Origin: Geothrix sp. 21YS21S-2
GTDB lineage: Bacteria > Acidobacteriota > Holophagae > Holophagales > Holophagaceae
Assembly: GCF_030846775.1 (NCBI RefSeq)
Contig: NZ_CP132910.1
Coordinates: 3,723,001-3,787,000 of the forward strand
Direction of reading: 5' to 3'
DNA length: 64,000 nt
How positions within the stretch are numbered: the first letter of the stretch is position 1; each line of letters starts with the position of its first letter. The notes under the pieces were generated by a model, which did not search any database, was not told the DNA's origin, and saw only the letters and a list, made by a program, of their open reading frames with translations. The position numbers were made by a program, and so were the translations under genes. Positions 35,050 to 44,616 of this stretch are shown here, one piece after another.

Positions 35050-35705
35050 AGGGCACCTCCGGCGACGACGATGTGGTCCACGAAGAGGCTGGGGGTCATC
35101 ACAAGGTCCGGGTCCAGGTCGCCGGGCTCCACGAGCTTCTCGGCCTCGGCGATGACCAGGTCGGCCGCCATGGCCATCACGATGCTGAAGTTCTTGGTGG
35201 TGCCCCGGTAGTACACGTTGCCCAGGGTGTCCACCACCGAGCCCCGCAGGAGGGTGACGTCCGCGCGCAGGGGCTTCTCCAGGAGGTACTCCCGGCCGTC
35301 CACCACGAGCTTCTCCTTGCCCTCCTCCACGGAGGTGCCGACCCCGGTGGGCGTCAGGACGCCGCCCAGCCCGGAGCCGCCGCAGCGGATGCGCTCGGCC
35401 AGGGTGCCCTGGGGGATCAGTTCGACTTCCAGATTGCCGGCGTGCATGCGGGTGGCGGCTTCGGGGTTCAGCCCGATGTGGGAGGCCACCAGCTTGCGGA
35501 TCAGGCCCGCGGAAAGCAGCTTGCCGACGCCCTTGCCCTGGACCGAGGCGTCGTTGGAGATGACCGTGAGGGAGCCGGTGCCCTGGGCCACCAGGCCGTC
35601 GATGAGGGTCTCGGGCGTCTTGACGGCCATGAAGCCGTTGATCATCACGGTGGCGCCTTCCTTCACCAGGGCCACCGCCTGCTCTAGGGGTATGACTTTG
35701 TTCAC
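35046..35705 (-). CDS. atoD: Acetoacetate/3-oxoacid CoA-transferase, subunit A
   Basis: A 219-residue alpha subunit (VKEGATVMINGFMAVKTPETLIDGL; LRGSVVDTLGNVYYRGTTKNFSIVMAMAADLVIAEAEKLVEPG). It is the first gene of the 35705-30174 operon and starts at a GTG after AAGGAAGGCCCCC. The sigma-54 promoter on the minus strand at 35831-35816 lies 110 bases upstream. With subunit B it makes acetoacetyl-CoA for the thiolase. Confidence 0.93.
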   Translation of the reverse strand: MNKVIPLEQAVALVKEGATVMINGFMAVKTPETLIDGLVAQGTGSLTVISNDASVQGKGVGKLLSAGLIRKLVASHIGLNPEAATRMHAGNLEVELIPQGTLAERIRCGGSGLGGVLTPTGVGTSVEEGKEKLVVDGREYLLEKPLRADVTLLRGSVVDTLGNVYYRGTTKNFSIVMAMAADLVIAEAEKLVEPGDLDPDLVMTPSLFVDHIVVAGGAL

Positions 35706-35815
35706 GGGGGCCTTCCTTTACATGCGTGCAGGACGAGTCGAACCCGGAGGCGGCTGCCTTCCGAGGGATTCGGGGGAACCGGGTTCCCCCTGCGATTCAG
35801 CTTTCCCCTTGACGT

Positions 35816-35831
35816 TGCAGCAACTATGCCA
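35816..35831 (-). promoter_or_regulatory. Sigma-54 promoter for the CoA-transferase/BKACE operon
   Basis: On the minus strand the bases read TGGCATAGTTGCTGCA, the same 16-mer as the promoter at 9695-9710. Identity extends one base upstream and resumes as GTCAA two bases downstream. The predicted start of transcription is near 35807, about 100 bases before the GTG of the CoA-transferase subunit A gene. Confidence 0.85.
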
Positions 35832-35914
35832 ATGCGATCAGGAACACCAAGATCAATAATTTCAATTAATTATCCGATCGCCGCCGCGCCTTCACGCCAA
35901 CCGGGAGAAAAATA

Positions 35915-35941
35915 TGGACACGTGTCCAACGCATGTGTGCA
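35915..35941. promoter_or_regulatory. Enhancer-type dyad (UAS), module 3
   Basis: Read on the minus strand: TGCACA-N15-TGTCCA, 27 bases, near edge 84 bases upstream of the -24 box. The proximal part also contains a perfect 14-bp palindrome, TGGACACGTGTCCA (35915-35928). It lies 55 bases from the start of the divergent activator gene at 35996. AT-rich sequence (35850-35880, including GATCAATAATTTC, an IHF-like core) fills the space between dyad and promoter. Confidence 0.75.
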
Positions 35942-35995
35942 TCCTTACCCTTGCCAAATGGACAGCCACGCCTTCCGCCCCCCGGAGACCCACCC

Positions 35996-37386
<1,391 letters not shown>

Positions 37387-37390
<4 letters not shown>

Positions 37391-38292
37391 CTCGAACGCA
37401 CCTGCCTTACCGCCAGGGGCCCCACGAACACCAGGGACAGCACGATCAGCACCATGCCCAGGGCCTCGAGTCCCCGGGGGATCTCCCGCAGCTCGATGGC
37501 CGCGCTCAGGATGCCCACCAGCGGCGCCGACAGGACCACGATGCCGGCGACGCTCGCGTCCACGCGCTTGAGCAGGACGTTCCAGAGGAACCAGGCCATG
37601 GCCGTGGCCGGGAGCACCTCCCAGGCCAGGGCGAAGATGAAGTAGGGGGCGGCCCACTGGGTGGGCCTGCCGGGGAAGAGCAGGGCCACCGCGGCCAGGA
37701 CGAGGCCGCCGGCCAGCATCTGCCAGGCCGTGAGCAGCAGGGGATCCATCTTGAGCCGGGAAAGGAGGTGCTTGGAGAGCACCGTGGCGCAGGCCCAGCA
37801 GATGCCCGAGAGCAGGGCCAGCAGGGCCGCGTGGGTGCGCCCCTGGATGCCCCGGGACACGAACAGGAGGGTGATGCCCATGGATGCCGCGCCCAGGGCC
37901 ATCCACTGGGGCCGGGTGGGCCTCTCCTTCAGCAGGGGCCAGGCCATGAGGACGACCCAGAGGGGCATGGCGTAGTTCAGGAGGGCGGCGCGCCCGATGG
38001 GACCGCCCCGCAGGGCCCAGAGCACCAGGCCGATGTTGGCGGTGTACTGGAAGAGCCCCACGAGGATCACCGGGCCCGGGTGGGGCAGGGCCAGGGGCTG
38101 CCTGCGCGCGGCCAGCACGGCGAAGAGGACCGCCGCGCCCAGGATGAAGCGCAGGGCGGCGAATTCGAAGGGGCCCACATGGTCCAGCACCCGCTTCATC
38201 ACCACCCAGTTGTAGCCGAACACGAGCGGCAGAACGGCAAGGAGCAGCACGGCCCATAGGGTGGATCGGGAAGGTGCGGCGGCTCCGGTCAT
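37387..38292 (-). CDS. EamA/DMT-family transporter
   Basis: A 301-residue protein with ten predicted membrane helices in two EamA repeats (LLAVLPLVFGYNWVVMKRVLDHVGPFEFAALRFILGAAVLFAVLAA; then LLALLSGICWACATVLSKHLLSRLKMDPLLLTAWQMLAGG). Such proteins export amino acids or small metabolites; the substrate is unknown. It lies 3 bases downstream of the Rrf2 gene on the same strand and is therefore the second gene behind the sigma-54 promoter at 38813. Its end overlaps the end of the activator gene by four bases. Confidence 0.88.
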
Positions 38293-38295
38293 CCC

Positions 38296-38775
38296 TCAGG
38301 CTACCGTCTCCACCGGAAGGATGCGCCCGAATCGCCGGCGGGCCGGAGAACCCGGCCGGGCGATGCGGGTCCCGTTCCGGGCCTGGAGATCCTCGATGGT
38401 CACCCGGGCCAGGGCGTGGGCCTTCTCCGCCTGGAGGGCGTTCCAGGCCCTGCGCAGGGCGCACGGGTTGTCGCGGTGGCCGCACGCGTCCAGGCCCAGG
38501 AGGCAGCACGGTTCGGCCGGGGTCTCCTCGAAGAACGCCTCGGCGACCTCTCCCAGCGTGATGAGGCGGGCCGGCCGGGCCAGGCGCACGCCGCCCCCGG
38601 GACCGCGGGCGGAGTCGATCAGGCCCCGGGTGGCCAGCGTGTAGAGGATCTTGGCCAGGTACGGCGCCGGAACGCCCACTTCGCGCGCGATGTCGCGGGC
38701 CCTCACGTAGGGGCCCTCCACGGGCAGGACCGCAAGGGCCCGAAGCGCATATCCGGTGGGCTTGGAGAAAACCAT
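38296..38775 (-). CDS. Rrf2-family transcriptional regulator with candidate Fe-S ligands
   Basis: A 159-residue protein with the Rrf2 winged helix (MVFSKPTGYALRALAVLPVEGPYVRARDIAREVGVPAPYLAKILYTLATRGLIDSARGPGGGVRLAR). The loop PCCLLGLDACGHRDNPCALRRAW holds four Cys at the place where IscR, NsrR and RsrR bind an Fe-S cluster, so redox or NO sensing is likely. GCGGAGGCATGAC precedes the ATG. A sigma-54 promoter lies only 23 bases upstream, which is unusual for a regulator gene of this family. Confidence 0.88.
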   Translation of the reverse strand: MVFSKPTGYALRALAVLPVEGPYVRARDIAREVGVPAPYLAKILYTLATRGLIDSARGPGGGVRLARPARLITLGEVAEAFFEETPAEPCCLLGLDACGHRDNPCALRRAWNALQAEKAHALARVTIEDLQARNGTRIARPGSPARRRFGRILPVETVA

Positions 38776-38797
38776 GTCATGCCTCCGCCCCTCACCA

Positions 38798-38813
38798 AGC
38801 AGCGAGTGTGCCA
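38798..38813 (-). promoter_or_regulatory. Sigma-54 promoter for the Rrf2/EamA pair
   Basis: Minus-strand TGGCACACTCGCTGCT has a perfect -24 TGGCAC and -12 CTGCT with standard spacing. The predicted start is near 38789, leaving only about 14 bases of leader, just enough for the GGAGG ribosome site. Confidence 0.78.
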
Positions 38814-38894
38814 ATTTGCGAATTTCGCTAACCCATTTATATTGTTGATTTGAATCTTCGTGGCCCGGGACGGTGCTTCGCCCGGCCACATTAA

Positions 38895-38921
38895 TGAACA
38901 CATGCGTCGCACATGTGTTCA
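38895..38921. promoter_or_regulatory. Enhancer-type dyad (UAS), module 4
   Basis: TGAACA-N15-TGTTCA, 27 bases with perfect 6-bp outer arms, extended to GAACACATG/CATGTGTTC. Near edge 82 bases upstream of the -24 box at 38813. It overlaps the last codon and stop of the sensor kinase gene ending at 38919. This is the most symmetrical of the four sites. Confidence 0.75.
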
Positions 38922-40919
38922 GGATTCGAGGTGATTCGAAGCCGCCTTCAGCCGCGTCCTGAGGTCGTCGAAGCTGTAGGGCTTTGAGAGGAGCGTCACC
39001 TGCGGATGGGCGAGGATGAGCTCCAGGGCGGCCTGGTCAGCCCTTCCGGTGGCCAGCAGCACCGGAACCTGCGGCAGCAGCGCCCGCAGGCGGGGCAGGG
39101 TGCCGGAGCCGCCCAGTCCGGGCATGTTCATGTCCAGGATCACGAGGTCGGGCCGGAAGCCGGCCCCGATCTCGGCCAGGGCCTTCTCGCCGCTGGGGGC
39201 GACCCTCGCGGTGTGGCCCAGGAATTCCAGGATGGTGCCCGCGGAGGCGCGCACGAGCTCGTCGTCGTCCACGAGAAGGATGGCCATGGACGGCGCGTCC
39301 GGCCCGGGCGCCGGCGAAGCCCCGGGAACGGGGATCGGGGCGGCCAGGTTGCTGGCGGGGAACCGCATCTTCACCCGCGTCCCGACGCCGGGCCTGCTGA
39401 GGATCTCCAGTTCGCCTCCGTGGGCGCGGACGGTGCTGTAGGCCAGGGGCAGGCCCAGCCCGGTGCCCTTGCCCACGTCCTTGGTGGTGAAGTAGGGGTC
39501 GAGGGCCTTGGCGAGGATCTCCTTGGGCATGCCGGTGCCCGTATCCGAGACCCGGACCTCGATCCAGTCCAGACCGAGGTTGCGGGTGCGCAGCGTGAGG
39601 GTGCCGCTGCCGGGCATGGCGTCCACGGCGTTGACGCAGAGGTTCATCAGGGCGTTGCTCAGGGCGGCGGGATCCCCGCGGATGGGCCGGAGTCCCTCCG
39701 CGAGGTCCATCGCGAGGGTGACCCTGTACAGGGTCGTGCGCTCCAGGAGGGCGATCTCTCCGCGCACCAGGGCGTTCATGTCCAGGTCCAGCACCTCGAC
39801 CGGGCTGGTGCGCGCGAAGCCCAGGAGGCGCTTCATCATGGCTCCACCCCTCGTGGCGGCCTGGGAGATGATCTCGAAGGCCTGGTGCACGGGGCTGCCG
39901 GGGGCCTGGATCTCCAGGTGCACGGTGGCCAGGCTGAGGATGGCGGCAAGGACGTTGTTCATGTCGTGGGCGACGCCCCCGGCGAGGCTGCCCAGGCTCT
40001 CCATGCGGTTGGCCTGCAGCAGCTGGTCCTGAAGGCGGGCCCCTTCGGTTTCGGCCCGCTTGCGTTCGGTGATGTCCTGGAGCGTGCCGCGCAGGCCCTG
40101 GATGGCGCCGGACGCATCCCGGTGGACCTCGCCTCGGCCCAGGACCCAGCGGGTCCCGGTGGCGGGGGCGGCGACCTCGAGGATGATCTCGTAGGGCTCC
40201 CCGGTCAGCATCGAACGGGTCGAGAGGGCGTCGAGGGCTTCACCCGCCGAGGGGACGTAGAGCAGGAGGCTCTCCTCCCGGGTCATGGACGTCCGCCCCG
40301 GGGGGAGGCCGAGAATGTGGGCGAACTCCTCGGACCAGTTCATCTCGTCCCTGGCGGCGTCCCACTCCCACCCCGCGATGTGCGCGAGGCCCTGGGATTC
40401 CTTCAGGTCGGTCTCGCTCCTCAGAAGGAGGGTCTCGCTGCGCTTCTGGTCGGAGATGTCCAGGACCACCACGCGCCACACCTGGGCACCTTCCTCGTCC
40501 AGGGCCCCGATGGTGGTCATGTGGGCCCAGAAGTTCGAGCCGTCGGGGCGCCTCATCCGGATCTCGAAGGGTCCGGACTGCCCGTCCCTCAGCGCCTGGA
40601 TCCTCTGTCTTTCATAGAGGTCCTGGTCCGGTTCGAGAATGAAACGGGTTATGGGCTGGAGGATCAGGGTGCTGCGCAGGACGCCCAGAAGGGCCGCCGA
40701 GGTCAGGTTGGCCTCCAGGACCCGCCCCTTCGCGTCGAGGATCAGGTAGCACACGGGGGCCAGGTCGTAGCACTCGATGTAGCGGGCGCGGGCCGTGTTG
40801 AGGTCGGCCTCGGCCCTGCGGAAGACCTCGTTCTGCGCCTCGAGGGTCGCCTGGCGGAGCCGAAGCTCCTGAACGAGTTCCAGGGTCGCCTTGAGGGTGG
40901 GTTCCTCCGCATGCGTCAT
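38919..40919 (-). CDS. Hybrid sensor histidine kinase (PAS-PAS-HisKA-HATPase-receiver)
   Basis: A 666-residue protein without membrane segments. Two PAS domains (about residues 45-160 and 175-290), an H-box with His318 (LAGGVAHDMNNVLAAIL), ATPase motifs (DTGTGMPKEILAKALDPYFTTKDVGKGTGLGLPLAYS) and a C-terminal receiver (ILLVDDDELVRAS ... DLVILDMNMPG ... LLSKPYSFDDL). The H-box VAHDMNN is of the HisKA_4/NtrB-like kind. It starts 9 bases after the small envelope protein gene upstream, so both share a transcript. Its output partner is unknown; the receiver at 41561 is one candidate. Confidence 0.92.
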   Translation of the reverse strand: MTHAEEPTLKATLELVQELRLRQATLEAQNEVFRRAEADLNTARARYIECYDLAPVCYLILDAKGRVLEANLTSAALLGVLRSTLILQPITRFILEPDQDLYERQRIQALRDGQSGPFEIRMRRPDGSNFWAHMTTIGALDEEGAQVWRVVVLDISDQKRSETLLLRSETDLKESQGLAHIAGWEWDAARDEMNWSEEFAHILGLPPGRTSMTREESLLLYVPSAGEALDALSTRSMLTGEPYEIILEVAAPATGTRWVLGRGEVHRDASGAIQGLRGTLQDITERKRAETEGARLQDQLLQANRMESLGSLAGGVAHDMNNVLAAILSLATVHLEIQAPGSPVHQAFEIISQAATRGGAMMKRLLGFARTSPVEVLDLDMNALVRGEIALLERTTLYRVTLAMDLAEGLRPIRGDPAALSNALMNLCVNAVDAMPGSGTLTLRTRNLGLDWIEVRVSDTGTGMPKEILAKALDPYFTTKDVGKGTGLGLPLAYSTVRAHGGELEILSRPGVGTRVKMRFPASNLAAPIPVPGASPAPGPDAPSMAILLVDDDELVRASAGTILEFLGHTARVAPSGEKALAEIGAGFRPDLVILDMNMPGLGGSGTLPRLRALLPQVPVLLATGRADQAALELILAHPQVTLLSKPYSFDDLRTRLKAASNHLES

Positions 40920-40928
40920 CGAAAACCT

Positions 40929-41387
40929 CTAGTGATGGCCGTGGCCGCCCTCGTTCTTCCTGCCGCGCTCGTCGTGGCGCTCCTCCTGCCTGCGCTGGCC
41001 CCGGTTCTCGCCGCGCGCGTCGTGACGCTCCTCCTGCCCGCGCTGGTCGCGGCTCTCGCCGCGATCCCAGCCCTCATGGTGCCAGTTGCGATAGTGCCCC
41101 TGGGGCATCCGCACGAGGCCACGGGGCACGCGGCGGCCTTCCACGTAGTCGTAGCTGCCCCGCCCGTTGCGCGAGCGGTACCAGCCGTCGGACCTGCGGG
41201 CCCAGTACCAGCCTCCCTGGAGGAACACTTCCTCCTCGAACCCCGTGACCACCTGGATGCCGGGGGAGATGATCTCCATTCGCGGGGCCACGGGCAGGCC
41301 GATGGAGATGCCGAGGCGGACCTGGGCCCGAGCCGGGGACGGACTCAGAAGGAGCAGTGCGGTGAAGGGGAGGAGGTGCAATTTCAT
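40929..41387 (-). CDS. Small secreted protein with WYW-type motif and Arg/Glu/His-rich repeat tail
   Basis: A 152-residue protein. A signal peptide (MKLHLLPFTALLLLSPSPARA, cleavage after ARA) is followed by a short beta-rich part ending in GGWYWARRSDGWYRSRNGRGSYDYV and RRVPRGLVRMPQGHYRNWHHEG, as in small periplasmic proteins with a YXWGXW-like core. The last 45 residues are imperfect repeats of RGQ(E/R)RQEERHD.RG, very hydrophilic. GGAG six bases before the ATG supports this start. Function unknown. Possible sigma-54 promoter at 41482. Confidence 0.72.
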   Translation of the reverse strand: MKLHLLPFTALLLLSPSPARAQVRLGISIGLPVAPRMEIISPGIQVVTGFEEEVFLQGGWYWARRSDGWYRSRNGRGSYDYVEGRRVPRGLVRMPQGHYRNWHHEGWDRGESRDQRGQEERHDARGENRGQRRQEERHDERGRKNEGGHGHH

Positions 41388-41466
41388 GGTCGATCTCCGG
41401 GAACGGCTGCGGGGGGATCCGGGCAGCCTCCAACGGGAAGGAGCATTTCCCGGGCCATTCGCCGGA

Positions 41467-41482
41467 TGCAGGGACAGTGCCC
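41467..41482 (-). promoter_or_regulatory. Candidate sigma-54 promoter for the small secreted protein/kinase pair
   Basis: Minus-strand GGGCACTGTCCCTGCA keeps GGCAC at -24 and CTGCA at -12 but lacks the first T. It is 80 bases before the start at 41387. TTCAAAATGAAAG at 41524-41536 also occurs near the sigma-54-like promoter at 45179. Confidence 0.5.
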
Positions 41483-41560
41483 CTTGGCGCCACCCGGCTC
41501 CGCCGCGGTCCCGGTCGGCCCATTCAAAATGAAAGGGCGCTTCATTCACTTCGGGGGAGC

Positions 41561-42361
41561 TCAGGTCGGGGCGGCGTCCAGCCCCATGCGCAGGGCGAGC
41601 CGGTAGGGATTGTGCCCATTGAACCGGCCCACGGCCTCCACCAGTTCCCGGGCGTCGCCCGTCGCGGCCATGGCACGGTCCGCGCGGGGCCCGGGGAGGC
41701 CGGGGGCAGGGGGGCAGGCCTGGTCGAAGTCGCTGGACACGCCGTCCAGGACCGCCTTCAGCACCTTCCCGCCGGCCCCTTCGGCGAAGGCGGTGAATGC
41801 CTGGAGGTTGGCGAAGAGCATCGTCACTTCCGCGATCCGCTCGCGGATGGCGGCTTCGGGACCGCCGGCAGGGGCGGCCGGGACGCCTGGGGGCAGCAGG
41901 GCCGCCAGGAGGTGCCCGGACACGTCCTTCTGGGTCTGGATGCGCTCGCAGAGCTCCCTCGCCTCCCTCTGCAGGAGGCGCACCTCCAGCAGGTTGTGGA
42001 CCCGGATCAGGACCTCGGCCAGGTCGAAGGGCTTGCTGACGAAGTCCCTGGCGCCGGCCTGAAGGGCCCGGAGCTTGTGGCCGGACTGGGCGGTGACCAC
42101 CAGGACGGGAAGGTAGCCCTCCGTCTCGATGGTCGCGAGGTTCTCCATGACCTGGAAACCGTCCATGCCCGGCATCAGGAGATCCAGGAGGATCAGGTCG
42201 TAGCGGTTCAGGAGGTGGAGTTCGCAGACCCGGGAGGGATCCCTTGTGGAGCTTACCGACGTGTAGCCCGCGCCCTTGAGCATCTCCTCCAGCAGGATGA
42301 CGTTGGCTTCCAGGTCGTCAACGATGAGGATCCTGCCGAGGAGGATGTCCGAAGGTTTCAT
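41561..42361 (-). CDS. Response regulator fused to a degenerate class III cyclase-like domain
   Basis: A 266-residue protein. Residues 10-130 are a receiver (RILIVDDLEANVILLEEMLKGAG; DLILLDLLMPGMDG; VTAQSGHKLRALQAGARDFVSKPFDLAEV). The C-terminal part, from about 175, resembles the start and middle of a class III adenylate cyclase: IAEVTMLFANLQAFTAFAEGAGG..LKAVLDGV and LALRMGLDAAPT, matching the families' VLFADIRGFT and RIGIHTGP. The metal-binding Asp of FADI is Asn here and the rest of the domain is missing, so catalysis is unlikely. It may be a pseudo-enzyme output or dimer module. Its start overlaps the stop of the upstream hybrid kinase gene by four bases. Confidence 0.78.
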   Translation of the reverse strand: MKPSDILLGRILIVDDLEANVILLEEMLKGAGYTSVSSTRDPSRVCELHLLNRYDLILLDLLMPGMDGFQVMENLATIETEGYLPVLVVTAQSGHKLRALQAGARDFVSKPFDLAEVLIRVHNLLEVRLLQREARELCERIQTQKDVSGHLLAALLPPGVPAAPAGGPEAAIRERIAEVTMLFANLQAFTAFAEGAGGKVLKAVLDGVSSDFDQACPPAPGLPGPRADRAMAATGDARELVEAVGRFNGHNPYRLALRMGLDAAPT

Positions 42362-44460
42362 CCGACCGTCCCGAGGCCCCGGTCCGGTTCGATGGCCAGA
42401 GCGAGGTCCAATGCTTCCATGAATTCAGTGACGTTGATGGGCTTGGTGAGGTAGCGGAAGAACCCCAGGGCCAGCCCCTTCTGCACATCGCTGAGCATGG
42501 CGTTGGCGCTGACGGCCATGACGGGAATGCCCGCGGTGGCCGGGTCCTCGCGCAGCCGCAGCAGCGCCTGGATGCCGGACATCCCCGGCAGGTTGATGTC
42601 CATGAGGATCACCTCGGGGTGGTGGATCCGGGCCATCTCGATGCCCCGGGCCCCGGTGCCCGCGCTGATGAGGCGCAGGTCCGGGCGGCGCTCGATGAGC
42701 TGTTCCACCAGGGCGAGGTTGGCCGAGTTGTCCTCCACATAGAGGAGGGTGCGCGGGGCCGCGTCCGCGGAAACCGCCTGGGTGGCGCCCGGGATGGGGT
42801 CGGCTCCCTCCTCGGCCAGGCGCGGGGGCTGGGCTGAACCCAGTTCGAACCAGAATTCGCAGCCGGCGCCGGGCATGGATTCCACGCCGATCCGCCCGCC
42901 CATGAGTTCCACCAGGACCTTGCACATCACCAGGCCGATGCCTGTGCCCTCCTCGGCGCTGCCTTCCCTGCCCAGGCGGTTGAAGGGCTGGAAGAGCTGT
43001 TCCACGAGTTCGGGCGACAGGCCCGAGCCGGTGTCCCGGACGCTGAGGCGCAGATGGCTTCCGATCAGGGTGGAGGCCACGGTGACGCTGCCCCCCTTGC
43101 GGTTGTACTTGATGGCGTTGGACAGGAGGTTGAGCAGGACCTGCTTCAGCCGCACCCGGTCGGCCTGCACGAAGCAGGGCCGGTCCAGCACGGGGAAGGC
43201 CATGGCCAGGGAGCGCTTCATGGCCTCGGGTTCCATCATGGCCCTGCACTCGAGGAGCACTTCCTCGAGGGAGACAGGTTCCACCGAGATGCAGAGGGTT
43301 CCCGACTCGATCACCGCCAGGTCGAGGATCTCGTTGACCAGCTTCAGGAGGTACCAGCCGGCGTTCAGGATCTGCTTGAGGCTGGCCTTCTGGGAGGCGC
43401 TCGGATGGGGCGTGGCGGTGTCCATCAGCTGGGCGAACCCGAGGATGGCGTTCAGGGGCGAGCGCAGCTCGTGGCTCATGCCGGAGAGGAACTCGGATTT
43501 GGCGAGGTTCGCCTTCTCGGCCACGGACCGGGCGATCTCCAGTTCCGTGTTCTTGGCCTGGAGGAGCTCATCCATGCGCTTGCTTTCCGTGATGTCCCGC
43601 GCCGCCGCGAAGACGCCCTGCAGGGTGCGGTCCCGGTCGTAGAGCGTGGTCGCGTTGAAGGAGACCACGGTCTCCCTGCCGTCCAGGGCACGCGCCGTGA
43701 GCTCGTAGTTGGTGATGTTCTTCTCGCTGAGGACGCGCTTGATGCTGGCGTCGGCCCGGTCCGGATCCGTGAAGAACTTCCGGAAGGGTGCGCCTATCAG
43801 CTCGTCGCGGGTGCAGTTGGTGAGGGCCTCCATCTGCTTGTTGACGTCCGTGATGATGCCGGACGGGTCCGTGGTGATCAGCGCGTCGATGTTGGATTCG
43901 AAGAGGGAGCGCGTGTAGAACTGGTGGTCCCGAAGGCGCTGGGCGAGCTTTTCCTGGTCGGCCTCGATCTGCTTGCGGGCGGTGTTGTCGGTGCCGATGA
44001 GCAGGTAGCCGATGATGCCGCCCTGGGCGTCACGCAGCGCGGTGACCGACACCACGGCCGGGAAACGGGTCCCGTCCTTGCGGATGTAGGTCAGCTCGTA
44101 GATGTCCTCGATGCCCCGGGACGCCTTGAACACCAGGGCCTCGAAGCCCGGGGTGATGTCCGTGTCCAGCTCCAGGCTCAGGGCCCGGGCCCGCAGGATG
44201 ACTTCCCGGGGATCGGAGATGTCGGCGGGGGTGATCTTGTTCATCACTTCCGCGGCGGCATAGCCGAGCATGCGCTCCGCGCCCACGTTGAAGATCTGGA
44301 TGACGCCCCTGGCGTCCGTAGCGATGCTCGAGAAGTTGGCGCTGTTGAAGATCGCTTTCTGGAGGGCCCCCGTCTTGAGCAGGCTGCCCCGGGGGCGCGC
44401 GCCCACCGGGTTCTTGCCTGCCCCTGCGGGCCTGGGACGGTCTTCTGCGATTCCGGACAT
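42358..44460 (-). CDS. Hybrid sensor histidine kinase (PAS-PAS-HisKA-HATPase-receiver)
   Basis: A 700-residue soluble kinase. Two PAS domains (about residues 35-165 and 180-295), H-box His330 (FLSGMSHELRSPLNAILGFAQLMD), N-box NLLSNAIKYNRKGG, G-boxes DTGSGLSPELVEQLF and GTGIGLVMCKVLVELMGG, and a C-terminal receiver (RTLLYVEDNSANLALVEQL; VILMDINLPGMSG; YLTKPINVTEFMEAL). The start at 44460 has GAGG 8 bases before it; an in-frame start 90 bases upstream would add a sequence without similarity to known domains. It is probably cotranslated with the receiver-cyclase-like protein, which may be its phosphotransfer target. Confidence 0.92.
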   Translation of the reverse strand: MSGIAEDRPRPAGAGKNPVGARPRGSLLKTGALQKAIFNSANFSSIATDARGVIQIFNVGAERMLGYAAAEVMNKITPADISDPREVILRARALSLELDTDITPGFEALVFKASRGIEDIYELTYIRKDGTRFPAVVSVTALRDAQGGIIGYLLIGTDNTARKQIEADQEKLAQRLRDHQFYTRSLFESNIDALITTDPSGIITDVNKQMEALTNCTRDELIGAPFRKFFTDPDRADASIKRVLSEKNITNYELTARALDGRETVVSFNATTLYDRDRTLQGVFAAARDITESKRMDELLQAKNTELEIARSVAEKANLAKSEFLSGMSHELRSPLNAILGFAQLMDTATPHPSASQKASLKQILNAGWYLLKLVNEILDLAVIESGTLCISVEPVSLEEVLLECRAMMEPEAMKRSLAMAFPVLDRPCFVQADRVRLKQVLLNLLSNAIKYNRKGGSVTVASTLIGSHLRLSVRDTGSGLSPELVEQLFQPFNRLGREGSAEEGTGIGLVMCKVLVELMGGRIGVESMPGAGCEFWFELGSAQPPRLAEEGADPIPGATQAVSADAAPRTLLYVEDNSANLALVEQLIERRPDLRLISAGTGARGIEMARIHHPEVILMDINLPGMSGIQALLRLREDPATAGIPVMAVSANAMLSDVQKGLALGFFRYLTKPINVTEFMEALDLALAIEPDRGLGTVG

Positions 44461-44616
44461 CGGCCACCTCGTTGAAGTCGCGGGTATGCTTGCGGATCGC
44501 GAGGCCGAGGGGCTGAGATCGTCCCGCCCAAGTATAGGTCCCTTCCGCATGGGCGCTCCCTTTATTTGTAAAAATGCTGCATTTCATGCATTCAGGCACA
44601 AGGCCCGGCGCCCGGG

